Shown here: positions 11,014 to 22,100 of the stretch, one piece after another
Position numbering within the stretch: the first letter of the stretch is position 1
How the letters are laid out: each line of letters starts with the position of its first letter
Assembly: GCA_903813345.2 (NCBI GenBank)
Contig: CAIIXF020000005.1
Location: 31,375,375-31,439,374 of the forward strand
DNA: 64,000 nucleotides
Reading direction: 5' to 3'
Origin: Owenia fusiformis
Taxonomy: Eukaryota > Annelida > Polychaeta > Sabellida > Oweniidae
Made by a program: the position numbers and the translations under genes
The notes under the pieces: generated by a model
Database searches by the model: none
Told to the model about the DNA's origin: nothing
What the model saw: only the letters and a program-made list of their open reading frames with translations

Positions 11014-13534
11014 ATTGGATTTCCTCGCACCGATTCAATTTCTTGGATTGTATTCCAACTAGTTGTATTATGTAATTGTCAGCCAGCTCTATTCCTCAAA
11101 GCTTATCTTATACGCCCATGTCAGTGCCCAGCCTTCAATTTTATGAAAATGAATTTGTTGTGTATGAAACTGAGAACAGTAATATCAAAATTGTTATCTT
11201 CCAGAAATAGTTATATGTATAATCAATTGTATTGACCAATACCATATAAGTTATAGATATCTCAATCTAGAGTGGGTGAGACAATAGTCATAAAACAATT
11301 TTAGTTTGAAGGATGTGTTGATTGCCATAAAACCAGGAACCTGTTAAGTTTGTCAATTCGCCTGATACAACAATGAATCACACAATCTCGTATTTTTCCT
11401 CCTCCGTCATATTGTGACATTACTGGTTTACAGTTATACACAATCCCTGATTCTTCTCGGTCATCAAAATGTACCTGCAGCAGACCCATAAACCTGACTT
11501 TTTTATTGCACCCGAAAATCTGATTTCTGATATTTTTAACTTTTGACAAGATGCAGATTTCGACCAAAATTAAAGTTGACGAAACTGAATTTTCGTTAAT
11601 CATTGTATTAGCAGGGAGTTCTTAGTTTAACATGAATAATTTTTGTTCATTATGATAGGTACGTTTTGGATGTTCCTTTTCTTCTAATCTATAACAGCTT
11701 TTATGTTCTCCCCCTACTAGCCCTTTATATTAATTGGTCAAATACGATGGATACGCGACAAGAATATGTGCGAGTACATGTGGAGAAGCATTACTGCAAA
11801 CAGAAATCTGCAAAAATTGATAATATTTTCACATAGTTGATATTCCGCAAAGGGCAGATGGCACATCAGCTCATAAAAATGCCGAAGATATTGCTAAAAA
11901 TAGAATTCAAGAGGCCAAGTCATTGCTCACTTAAACTTTGTACCTCAAAGATGTTTGAAGTATCCACCCATCATCCCAGAATCGCACCCAGAACGAGTAA
12001 GGTCATTGTCCGTGCACGGTATGAAAATAGAAAATAGAGATCATACTGTAAACACAGAGTGAGGCAAAAAATTCTGTACTTTTACTTAAAGCAATAACTT
12101 TTTTATTGTCACATCCCACTTAAATATATTTTTATGCCAGAGTCACATTTGCTCGATTCACCGGCCGTCATTGCAACGTATTGGCCAGGGGTTTCAGTAT
12201 ATTCTAGACAATAATGCATATGAGAAGAATTAAATGAAAATAAATAATTAAAAATGAAGAAATACTAATCAAGAAGCTAGTTGTATAAAAACAGATATCT
12301 GAGATCTCATTCATTGTCAGGAAGATCAGCAAGGTACTCCAACTTTTTGTGGACGATGTACGGCGGTTGGTGGTCGGGGTCCAGTGGTTGGTGTTCTGCA
12401 TTTCAAATATTATTGAAATCCATGCATTGTTAAAAAATTATGGAAGATGTTGGCCCACCCTGTAAATAACAAGAGTGTTTTCTACTGCTCTTACTCGCGA
12501 GAGTTATGATATTAGCAATAAGTAATGATTGAGTCCATAAAATATTGCCTGGATGTGAGTTTAAACTAGTCAAGGTTATGGGAACCTTTGGAAGGTGACA
12601 TGCAATCTTAAGGGTGACGAGGCATTAACATCCAAAGCGCCAACAACTGTCAGATGCCGAACACCAACCGCCGAACACCGTCCATAAAAAGATTGGAGTA
12701 TATAACAATATGTCACCTTTTTTGGTGGTGACATCACAAAAATGATATTTGATAATATCAGGGACCTAAGATATGAAAGGCTTTAAAAGGCGACTTACCA
12801 TAAGACTTCAATTTCACTGTTTCAACTTAAAAACGTTTGAATTAATATTCTTTCTATAAAATATAAACATTTGATGAGGCGGTTATCTCGCTTCTCGTGC
12901 CTCATTCAGAACACAACAACAGGAGAACTCATTTTGAGATTTAGAATCTCGAAAAAAGTTCATGAAATCAAGATGAAACAGCACATTAAAAAAACATTTG
13001 AAAAGCAAAAAAGACATAAAAGCGCAATTATTGTACTAAAACTGCTGGGTACCATTTTTATAAAATCAATAATAATACAAAATTGTAAATTGCTTTAAAT
13101 TAATTTATTAAATAGACATGTCAATCAGTTGCAATTACATGTTAAACAAACTAACATCTGAATAAATAATATACACGTATACCAAATATTCCATTCTATT
13201 GAGGTGAATACATGTTCAGTTTTCACTCGGTATATTTCCCGCAGGGGAATACACATTCAACTTTTTAATCATATGATCGGTTTCTATCAAATGAGAAATT
13301 GAAAAACATTCCAATAATATAATAAATATGTATTTATCCTATACTTGGACGCGTTTAAGGTACATAAAGCAGGTTTGTAAAAACTTACGGCCCTCGGACA
13401 GATACATTATGTTAGCCTCGGGATAATCCCAATATCCTGAACCTCATATAGGATAATCCCGTATATACCCTGATCCGTATAAATATTATCACAGTAACCT
13501 GTGTCAACTCAGTGCAAGGCTTTAACAAGCAAAA
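11014..13534. other. Intergenic region: SLC5 promoter side and scattered repeats
   Basis: Upstream of the SLC5 start codon. No coding exon is recognisable; the open frames 11301-11603 (-) and 12871-13098 (+) have AT-driven composition and no motif. There is a second copy of the TGTCACCACC repeat (about 12640-12737). Near 12052-12466 there may be a TA-flanked element (ends GAGTGAGGCAAAAA and, inverted, CAGGGTGGGCCAAC), but the inverted match is short. The SLC5 promoter is presumably just 3' of 11013 on the plus strand; no TATA box or initiator could be called. Confidence 0.45.
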
Positions 13535-13647
13535 TGTCACCACCTGCCATTTGTTACAGACGCAGACCGTCGAACACCAACCACAGAACACCGTCCCACA
13601 AAAAAGTTGGAGACCATAACAATATGTCACTACTTGTGGTGGTGACA
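13535..13647. mobile_element. 113-bp MITE-like repeat with 10-bp terminal inverted repeats
   Basis: It begins TGTCACCACC and ends with its perfect complement GGTGGTGACA. Two related copies occur at 10306-10402 and 12640-12737. An internal pair of 'CGAACACC'/'AGAACACC' blocks is shared. All copies lie within 3.5 kb. No convincing target duplication was found, so the superfamily is open. Confidence 0.6.
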
Positions 13648-13791
13648 TAAAAATAAAAAGCTGATGATGACCAATTAATGACAGATGAAAGACAAAATAA
13701 AAAGTTGTAAATTGAGAGACCAAATCTCCTCGGACTAGCACATTCCGTTCCTTTGTGACATTAATTTCTAGATGCATGTTCAAAAAAAACT

Positions 13792-14982
13792 TCAAACAAA
13801 CTTTAGAACAGTGCCATTATAAAACAAGTAAATGTTTGCATACTCGTCCTTTCTATACGCCGCACCAAACCCAAAGCTACTGGAACTGACAACGAGTGTA
13901 TCACAATATGCAAGCGCGTGAAAGTCAAGGAGTGTTTTTTGCAGACCTTTACAGGAATCGTCTGCGTTGTCTGCATCCAAATGAGTGATTTGCCCTTCAT
14001 TATCAATGATGCTCTCAGGGAATATACTCTTTGCTTCTTTCCTAACATCCTCAGCATCAGTTGAGATGAAAATTTTGTACTTCCCATGAGCATTTTCTTT
14101 CATGAAATCCCAAACGGCGCTCGCTGTTTCTCTCTTATTAATGACAGGGTCATATCTAATATATGGCGCACCCATTCTCATCTGGGCACAGAAAAGGTGG
14201 TACCCTTCATGTTTCTTACTAATTTGAGCAAATTCTTGGAAACGACGTTCCATGACTGGTGATAACTTAAAAATGAGATCATAGAAGACACCATATATAT
14301 GGCTCTGTGTAAAGGTTGATAAGTCGTATCCAAGAGATTTTATTTTCTCAGCATATACAGGGTTGTCTTTGAATCTATCAACCCCGGCAATTTGTCCTCT
14401 AACGACAATTACGTCTTCGGGAAACAATTCATTCATATGCCTCTTATCGGGCACAAGTTCGATGAACTCTTTCCCATATCTTTCGACGTCCCACTTTACT
14501 TCAATCGTTGACAAACCCTTTGGTAACTCTCGGTTCCATTGCACCTTGTTGGGCTCCAATATGCCATCGAGCGAGCAAGGATGCGTAATCTCAATGAGGA
14601 ATGTTCGATCAGTGACTAGAGCGATGAGGTATCCAGTGACTATAGCTTTAGTTCGATCCCCCCAGCCACCACATCCAAAATTACATTTATACACAACAAA
14701 CCGTTCCTTCTTAGCTTCACCATGATCGTTAGCCATATGCATATTCTGTTGGTTTTCATGTTCTCTTGGAAAATTATCAGCAGCTAATGGTTCATCTTCG
14801 AGGATAACCTTTTCTTTTTCTTTGTGTGTTTTACTGTGCCCGATATCTATATTTGTCTTGTTCTTTGGCCTAGGAGCCATTAATGTAACCAAGCACGACA
14901 TGATAAATATGACGGCTAACGTGAGGAACAGCACCCTCCGGCAAGAGTACGCCCCCATTGCTGAAAAACGCATTATCGACAT
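13792..14982 (-). CDS. Type II membrane fucosyltransferase-like glycosyltransferase
   Basis: 396 aa from the first ATG (14982); the open frame extends further upstream but begins with TTG. A splice acceptor at about 15002 suggests a 5' UTR exon further out. Residues about 15-36 form a single signal-anchor segment after 'YSCRR', followed by a Lys/Glu-rich stem. The luminal domain opens with 'GCGGWGDRTKAIVTGYLIAL' (glycine-rich nucleotide-binding loop with a conserved Arg, about 103-122) and 'HPCSLDGILEPNKVQWN'. It closes with 'YCDTLVVSSSSFGFGAAYR'. This order (GG.GDR near the start, acidic donor-site segment, C-terminal S-S-x-F-G..A.YR) is that of GT-B fucosyltransferases (FUT1/2-, NodZ- and O-FucT-like). 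Transfer of GDP-fucose in the Golgi is an inference; another sugar is possible. No frameshift or stop is visible. Confidence 0.65.
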   Translation of the reverse strand: MSIMRFSAMGAYSCRRVLFLTLAVIFIMSCLVTLMAPRPKNKTNIDIGHSKTHKEKEKVILEDEPLAADNFPREHENQQNMHMANDHGEAKKERFVVYKCNFGCGGWGDRTKAIVTGYLIALVTDRTFLIEITHPCSLDGILEPNKVQWNRELPKGLSTIEVKWDVERYGKEFIELVPDKRHMNELFPEDVIVVRGQIAGVDRFKDNPVYAEKIKSLGYDLSTFTQSHIYGVFYDLIFKLSPVMERRFQEFAQISKKHEGYHLFCAQMRMGAPYIRYDPVINKRETASAVWDFMKENAHGKYKIFISTDAEDVRKEAKSIFPESIIDNEGQITHLDADNADDSCKGLQKTLLDFHALAYCDTLVVSSSSFGFGAAYRKDEYANIYLFYNGTVLKFV

Positions 14983-15321
14983 AATGTGTAAACTACAACA
15001 ACTGAAATGTGCGTAGTAGTGGAATGAATCTAGAATACAATTAATGATTGATGATTGTTTGTTGTCAGTGATTGTTGATACAGATGCGCCAAAACAATTC
15101 GTTTTTATGTCGTTGGATGAAAACAAACATGACGCGTCGAATGTCGTAAATAGGCATATGGAGCTATATACTTTTTATGGCAATGGTTTTTAATAATTAA
15201 CTTTCTGTTGGCTTGTAAAATGAAAAATTGTATAAATGAATATAACGTGAACATACAACATATATGCTATATAGGATATCTTGACATACAAGTACTTAGA
15301 TTTGAAACAATCAATTGTACC

Positions 15322-15510
15322 TCTTTTAGGTTTCTCTTTGTCATCGTATACATCTCTGAATTTCGATGCATTTGAATAAGAAAAACTGTCCGAGAAGGAA
15401 CTGTTTAAGCTGCTGTTTAAACTTTCAACGTCATCGCACATTTCCTCATCAGACATAGACTTGTTAGGGTCACGAAGCAGATCTTCGGAAAATTTTCTCA
15501 TTCGCCTCAT
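15322..15510 (-). CDS. Possible first coding exon of an unidentified protein (acidic, Ser-rich)
   Basis: An ATG at 15510 opens 'MRRMRKFSEDLLRDP', then an acidic and serine-rich stretch with varied serine codons ('DDVESLNSSLNSSFSDSFSY'), up to 'KEKPKRG'. A GT donor (GAG|GTACAA) fits just there; beyond it the frame becomes AT-rich and hydrophobic, like an intron. It does not join in frame to the 14982 ORF through the acceptor at 15002, so it is probably a separate transcript or an alternative start. The coding call rests on composition only. Confidence 0.3.
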
Positions 15511-15897
15511 CTTTACTGATGTGTTTCGGCATTCACCAAACGCTTGTTTCGTTGAGGGTGCGATATGGGGTCGCAGGACTTATTGACTCTGTCTCACCTG
15601 CAAACATATTCGTATCAAATTCTATGATTCTGTAAATTGTTTAAGCACATTTATGATTTGAAGCAACACGATCAATAGACTATATGAGTCTTAAATTAAT
15701 ATTTGGATTATCTGATTAACGACATTCAGAGCATTGAATTGTAAGGAGTTGTGTTATGAAACAAAACTTATGGGCCACCCTTAGCCAAACACCCAGGACA
15801 GACGAGTTTCTTCTTTTTGACATCTACAAATGGAAATTTTAAGATTTAAGTTTAAATTTTTAAGTTTAAGAGTCTACAATTGTCAGATTACATGTAA

Positions 15898-16787
15898 CAC
15901 CCTTGGTATACGCAGCTAACGAAAATTGACCGGCACGGGTCAAAAGCTGGACCGGCACGGGTTAACGGTTTTATTTGAATTTAAAATAGCCATTACTTGC
16001 TCAATAATGACTTCCTCGTGTCTAATTTGAAATATATGATGCCTCCCGATGCTTTTAAGTACCCCAATTTTTTACAGATTTTTAAACGGACCAAAACTCT
16101 CTAAATGCGCATTTATGCTCTTTTCTCTCGAGAACGACTGTCTCATCTTCACGATAACTTTTATTTAGTACTTCTAACATATAAGATCTATTTTTCCCCA
16201 TCAAGGTATGATGTAAATGACATGCTATTTACATCTTGTGAGTTTCAATGACGCGCGTTTGATTTTATAAAAAATGCCAAACTTTGTGACAAAGAATTCC
16301 ATCAGCTATTGCCCCGAACCGGTCCGTCTTCTCTCTGCAAGCAGATTGCCCCGAACCGGTCCGTCTTCTCACTGCAAGCAGGATGAAATTCTTTGTCACA
16401 AAGTTTGGCATTTTTTATAAAATCAAACGCTCGTCATTGAAACTCACAAGATGTAAATAGCATGTCATTTACATCATACCTTGATGGGGAAAAATAGATC
16501 TTATATGTTAGAAGTACTAAATAAAAGTTATCGTGAAAATGAGTCAGCCGTTCTCGAGAGAAAAGAGCATGAATGCGCATTTAGAGAGTTTTGGTCCGTT
16601 TAAAAATCTGTAAAAAATTGGGGTACTTAAAAGCATCGGGAGGCATCATATATTTCAAATTAGACACGAGGAAGTCATTATTGAGCAAGTTATGGCTATT
16701 TTAAATTCAAATAAAACCGTTAACCCGTGCCGGTCCAGCTTTTGACCCGTGCCGGTCAATTTTCGTTAGCTGCGTATACCAAGGGTG
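15898..16787. mobile_element. 890-bp foldback element: two 406-bp arms around a 78-bp loop
   Basis: The left arm 15898-16303 and right arm 16382-16787 are exactly equal in length and nearly perfect complements. The element starts CACCCTTGGTATACGCAGC and ends with the complement. A 5-bp direct repeat TGTAA flanks it (15893-15897 and 16788-16792), read as a target duplication. Each arm carries two GACCGGCACGGGT subterminal motifs ~21 bp apart, plausible transposase-binding sites. The loop (16304-16381) holds two ~37-bp direct repeats beginning ATTGCCCCGAACCGGTCC. There is no coding frame. The arm identity implies recent insertion or gene conversion between the arms. Confidence 0.88.
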
Positions 16788-17541
16788 TGTAATCCCATCT
16801 CAAAATGTATTTTGCATTGTTGCCCATTCTTATATTATTCCCATACAAGGGTACACACAATCTAATCATGGTTAATAATTAATTTCATTTACCATTTGTT
16901 ATTCACTGCTGTACTGCTAATATAAATACATACCTGTGTAAGGTTGCGTTGTTAAAATAATCACTTGCTTCTAGTTATTCTATGGGACACTCCACCGTCC
17001 CAGCCTCTCTTGCAGTTAACAATATAATTGTCACACAGCTTCAGTGTTTCTTAATTGTTCGGCAATTGAATATATGTATGTTTATATTAGAATTTCACCT
17101 GTATCAAGGGTAGTATGCTATCCAAAATCCAATCAAAAACAAATGTCTACTCTGTAAAACGTCATGTAAAGAGACTGAAAGAGCTTCATTTATTGAGCTT
17201 TATAAACCCTTTGAAAAGAATATAAGTCGTATTGATTTTATTTACACATGTATTAACTATACGCTTTATTCATCCTGCTATTGCCATTTGTAATCCACGC
17301 TACCTGAATGGTATTGATTGTACAGTATATCCCCCGGGAATAGTTGCAGTACACAGGACGGGAAAACATACTAAAAGTTAATGCAAACGATAACGTTGTC
17401 ATATTGTAGTCATTTTCATACAATTGTTACCATTTTTATCTGTCCATATTATATGTTCATATTCTATATATGCTTCTTAATTACATCAGCAAACTCTAAT
17501 GATTCGTTAAAGTATTATCTTTAAAAATACATGTACATATT

Positions 17542-17851
17542 CAGGCCTCCTAGACGTCCACTACTCAGTTCCGACCTCGCGAACCACGGTTCTCACAACA
17601 CAACGCGTCGCGAACCACTTGTTCCTCTCTCCCGAACACGTTTCTCTTCTCGCGAACCACGGTTCTCACAACACAACGCGTCGCGAACCACCTGTTCCTC
17701 TCTCCCGAACACGTTTCTCTTCTCGCACACCGAGTTCTCACATCGCGAACCAGAAAGGGAACTCTGTTCGCGAGTGGAGAAATATGTTGTGAGAACCGTG
17801 GTTCGCGAGGTCGGAACTGATGATCGCATAAGTGGATGTCTAGGAGGCCTG
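17542..17851. mobile_element. 310-bp palindromic MITE with internal ~72-bp tandem repeats
   Basis: It begins CAGGCCTCCTAGACGTCCAC and ends with a near-perfect complement. Flanks are ATATT at 17537-17541 and 17852-17856, a 5-bp target duplication. The inner arms pair through 'GAACCACGGTTCTCACAACA' and its complement. The left half carries a tandem duplication (about 17576-17648 and 17649-17720) of a 'CTCGCGAACCACGG...CCCGAACACGTTTCTCTT' block. Much more CG-rich than the surroundings. The long frames on both strands follow from the GC-rich palindrome. Confidence 0.82.
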
Positions 17852-18269
17852 ATATTTAGTAAACCTCTACTTAAAGCGGCTCTAAGGTCTGTGGAGAGAA
17901 AAATGGAGAAATTTTACCTTTTCTGAGCTATCGGGGTGAAGTTTGGTCCAACATCTTCTTCCTTATTCCTATTTTATAAAAATGTATGCATATGGCAATA
18001 TTCATCAACCAGTAGAACTGGCAAATCGTTTAGAATCTACAATTCCATACAAGGAGTCCCACTCATAGATTTTTCAAATTCTTTCCAAGTCGACGTCGAA
18101 ACACCTAGCGGGTGAAATTGAAACTAATTTTTCTGGCTGCTCGAATCGATAAAATCTCTGATAGTGTGAGTCTTTTTATGAAATCTTTCTGATAGAAAAC
18201 ACTTAATTAATATTAGAAAGCATTAAATGTTGAATCCGAAGCGTAATCTGAAATAAAAGTGAAAAAACA

Positions 18270-18390
18270 TTGCGCGGACGTCAGAGAAAAACTTCCGGTT
18301 TAATAAAAAATGGCGGACGTCGAAGGAGAAATTATGACGAAGAATTAGAGGATTTTCCTTTGCCATTATCGATCGTTATAAGGTATGTGC
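18270..18390 (+). promoter_or_regulatory. Candidate promoter / 5' UTR exon upstream of the peroxidase gene
   Basis: ACTTCCGGTT (an ETS-type CGGAAGT site on the minus strand) lies 10 bp before AAAATGGCGG (YY1-type motif), followed by a short uORF-like ATG frame that ends quickly, then TTATAAG|GTATGTGC, a good donor. ETS plus YY1 near a start site is common in TATA-less animal promoters. The peroxidase signal-peptide exon follows 0.7 kb downstream on the same strand, so this may be its 5' UTR exon. No transcript evidence. Confidence 0.3.
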
Positions 18391-18682
18391 ACAAATTCTA
18401 GTAGCATACATGGAAAATAGATACATTTTTAAAGGCAACAACATATTCAAAGCTTTCATTTTACGATAGGCACAGGATCATTGGATACGACTCGGCAATC
18501 GATACTCCCACTTTAATCTTACATGAATAAAAAATTGTTTTGTCAACAGGCAAAATAAGAATTCAAAGAGTGGTACTGCAACAGGTCAAATTCTGGAAAT
18601 ATTTCTCTTCTTTACTTCCGAAATATATACGTCGCTCAACTCGAACGGATTGCTACACGACAAATGTAATGATGTTATTAAT

Positions 18683-18955
18683 GCCTGGGTCACATTTGCT
18701 GCGATTCATCGGCCGGCCAATTGAGTATTTTGTTCGAAATTGAATACATTTCTGAAGAAAATACTCAATCGGCCGGGCGCCATAATGAAAATCGGAACAA
18801 GTATGATGCTTTGGTCACATTTGCTCCAATTTTCTTTACGGCGCCCGGCCGATTGAGTATTTTGTTCAAAATTGAATACAGTATTGAACAAAACACTCAA
18901 TCGGGCGGGCACCGGCCGATGGATCGGAGCAAATGTGACCAAGGCATGACCCAGG
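18683..18955. mobile_element. Nested palindromic repeats with GGTCACATTTGCT ends
   Basis: GCCTGGGTCACATTTGCT (18683) and TTGGTCACATTTGCTCC (about 18812) both pair with GGAGCAAATGTGACCAA (about 18925-18941). Inside, TTGAGTATTTTGTTC and its complement form two further hairpins. The right edge carries a partial inverted 'GACCCAGGC' copy. This is best read as one palindromic MITE inside or beside another of the same family. A diverged fragment ('AGTCACATTTGCTCGATTCA') occurs near 12140. Confidence 0.65.
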
Positions 18956-19081
18956 CATCATATCGTATTACCTTGACCTAATTATAAATATGCGTGTTTT
19001 TTCATGTGAGTAGATCTCTGACCTTGAATGTTGAATCTATGTAAATTCTTCCTGAAGTGCATGGGATAAATGTTTTTGAAA

Positions 19082-19162
19082 ATGTCATCGATAAAATCAA
19101 CTACGAGATATGTTGTTGCAATTATCATCGTTCTGATATCGACATTAGGAAATGCACGAGAG
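19082..19162 (+). CDS. Peroxidase exon 1: signal peptide
   Basis: 27 codons from the ATG to GCACGAGAG|GTGATG. The product is a basic start followed by an ~18-residue hydrophobic stretch ending in small residues, a textbook signal peptide. It ends in phase 0, matching the acceptor of exon 2 at 34956. No alternative downstream exon on this strand was found before 34.9 kb. Confidence 0.65.
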
Positions 19163-22100
19163 GTGATGTTTCTTATTTAGCTGTTATTCAAGATTCTTCA
19201 ATAAAGGTAGATCCGTAAGATGAGTATTTTTATGGGATTTCCATGATTATAATAACAAATATTTTATGAAACAGGAAATCTTTAGAAATCATTGTGGATT
19301 CATTTTATTTATCACCTTCTCCTAGAACCGTCTTAGTATAGAATACATAGTTCAAAATCATGTTGAGATGACATTTCCACAAATCTCAATTTTTCTCTGT
19401 TAGTACGCTTCTGCCTTATGGTGCTATGGAAGTTAACAGGAAATGACAAAACAGGAAGTGATAATTTTTTATGCATTTTTAGACATTTTTTGAATAAAGA
19501 TAACAGAGTTCTGGTTTGACCTCCAGTCAATTTAACTATTTCCACATATCATTTACATGACCAGGATCACAATGTGCATGGTCAGAATGACCCTAAACAT
19601 GATGAAATAACCTTTTTAGCCCTTTGAAAGTGTGACTGAAAAAAAGCTTAAAGTAGGAGCGTAGGGATAGTCACTGAACAGAATCTTTTGAATTTTTCAG
19701 AAAATGTGCCCAATATAATGCTCTAACTAGTACAATCTTTGAAAGGATGATTCTCGGTTTGGAGAACGAAGTTCATCACTCTAATTGAGCGCTATCCCTG
19801 CTTCGGACAAATTTGATTTTTTTACATAATATAGATTTGAATGTCTTCTTTTGAATAGACATAAATTAATTTGGGTAATATTTCTAGATTTTCCATAAAA
19901 AAATTACTAGTGAACCACCCAACGTCGCTTCTATGATTCGTACCACTTTTTTAACTTGATGTATTGCATATTTTCGTGGGTCGATTTAAAAAAAATACAA
20001 ACGACGTATACATGAATATGTCATAAGCATATCGTGAGATAATTGTTAGATTAGGTTTGCTATAAGTGACTTTAAAACAAAAAAATAAAAAACATTAGTT
20101 CACGTGTTAAAGTTCCATTGACCGTGACATCAAGAAAAATTGAGCTTTTTGTCATCAGACATCTTTATAGATGGAACTAGCTATGTACTACATTTTCAAA
20201 TACACTCACATAGAACATATCTAAGATGTTCTTTGTATCGATGAAAAGATTCTTACATTCGGAAGTTACATTAAAATATCAATTGCAATAGCCGCCTGTT
20301 TTTAACATCCCTTTGTCACTCATCCCTTAATTATCTCTGTGTATCCATTCTGATACTCATAGCATCTTTCTGTTTCACCTGAAACATCTCAGGGCTGAGA
20401 AGAAATGAGATGTCATGGTTTATCATGATGCTGTGTATCTTATACTTGTGTGTGTTCGATTTTGATAGCACCCGAGTGCAACCTAAGGAGCACATACAAT
20501 ACATTTTGTGTATGCCCAGTCTGGTCTTATATCTGCCTGCTCCGAGGAATTTTGGTGGCGATTTTTTGATTTTTGTAATAGCCTACTACATAGCATCTCT
20601 TGTGCGCGTAAATCCCAATGTTTTAAAATAGAAAATAGAGACTGAATTCTATATCGATAGTTTCACAGATGAGGGTAGCGAATGGGCGCAGCTTTGACGA
20701 TCAACGAATGATATAACGATATCACGGATTTCACCGAATGTTATATTCATCCCTAAATAGCTTATTTATTTAGTCTTAAGATCCTTGTGATGTTTCTATT
20801 CATTGCAGTGACTCTGAAATTGCTGTGCCAGATATGACGTCACAGCGACTCATTTTCCAACATTTAAGCATTTAACTAAATAATTGAAATATAATTATTA
20901 AAGAATGAGGACCTTGTGTTTCACTCTGGACGAGGGGGGCCATGTCTCGGCTAGTTGTGCATTAACGTTTGATACTCTTTTGTGGATAAAAATAATGAAT
21001 ATATGTTAACGTAGCACTAAGCAGATACTTTTAAAGAATATAGTTACACTTAAAGAATAGGTCCAACGAATAATTGGAGAGGTTAAGCTTTGCATATATA
21101 ATCGAAACTGAACCTGTACGTATCACTCGACCATATACAAATTCATGTAGCCTCCTCATATAAATAGCCGTTCAAATCCAGTGTTTGTTTAGACTACACC
21201 ATAGCGTGTAATGATTCTATAGTATGTCATTGATGCGGTTTTATAGCTGGTTTTCTAATACATATTTTAAACGAGCTCGTTTCGTAAGATTTTTGGCGCT
21301 AAATCATGCATGACATACATCATCGTGTTCAGCAAGAATTCAACTGTGCATCGAAATCAAAATTTACAGCATAGTGTTCAATAGACACGAGTAAAATGGT
21401 TCCCGTTGACCCAACGTCAAATATTCAAATCTCCCGTTCTAAACCCGAAACTCTAAAGCTGAAAGAGTATCTGAAGTAGACTAAGCGCGCATAAAACTAT
21501 GAGCGCTCGATACATTCCTTTGTTAATTTTTGTACTTTGCGTTCACGGTTACGTTGTGAAAAACATCGTTAGCTTAACCTCTCCGATATTGAATATAGGA
21601 CTCGTTTGATGAACGATCGTTGTAATAATTCTAATAAACCTATAGAAATGAATCAACGATTAAAGTGCTTATTCGGTAATTTCTGTTTATTTTTTCTCAC
21701 TGCAGTAGATTAAACAGATATTGGTAAGTAAAAATAGTATTCCAACAGACTCTTAACTCATTCTATTTGTTCATTAGTGGCAAAATAAGATTTCCCGGGA
21801 AAAAACATGACCTCACGAACAGAACCGGTTATGGATTTTTATCGGCAATGCGTTATGCAACTCGAATGTAAATTCAAAAGTGTTCATGTTATACCGTGTT
21901 CTGATTGGCCAGAAAGGAGTAACACTTACCGAAATCACCTCATGGTTCAATGCCTTTTGGTTACAAGATTTTAGACGCCTTATGTTAGGTAATACTATCA
22001 ACTGAGCGTGTTTATTTTCTATATTGTGTTCTGACTGGCCAGAAAGTAATTCTGCATGACTAGCTATGTGAAAACGTACCGCTGGGTCGGAGGCTCTAAT

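Noticed and set aside
13803-14093. 96-aa minus-strand frame within the fucosyltransferase-like gene
   Set aside because: Alternative frame of the same DNA; it lacks the conserved C-terminal glycosyltransferase motif carried by the main frame.
15322-15510. Joining the Ser-rich ORF at 15510 to the fucosyltransferase-like gene
   Set aside because: Donor GAG|GTACAA and the acceptor at 15002 give a frame that runs into a stop before the ATG at 14982.
17531-17926. 131-aa plus-strand frame and its minus-strand counterpart
   Set aside because: Both come from a GC-rich palindromic MITE with tandem repeats. The repeated peptide reflects DNA repetition.
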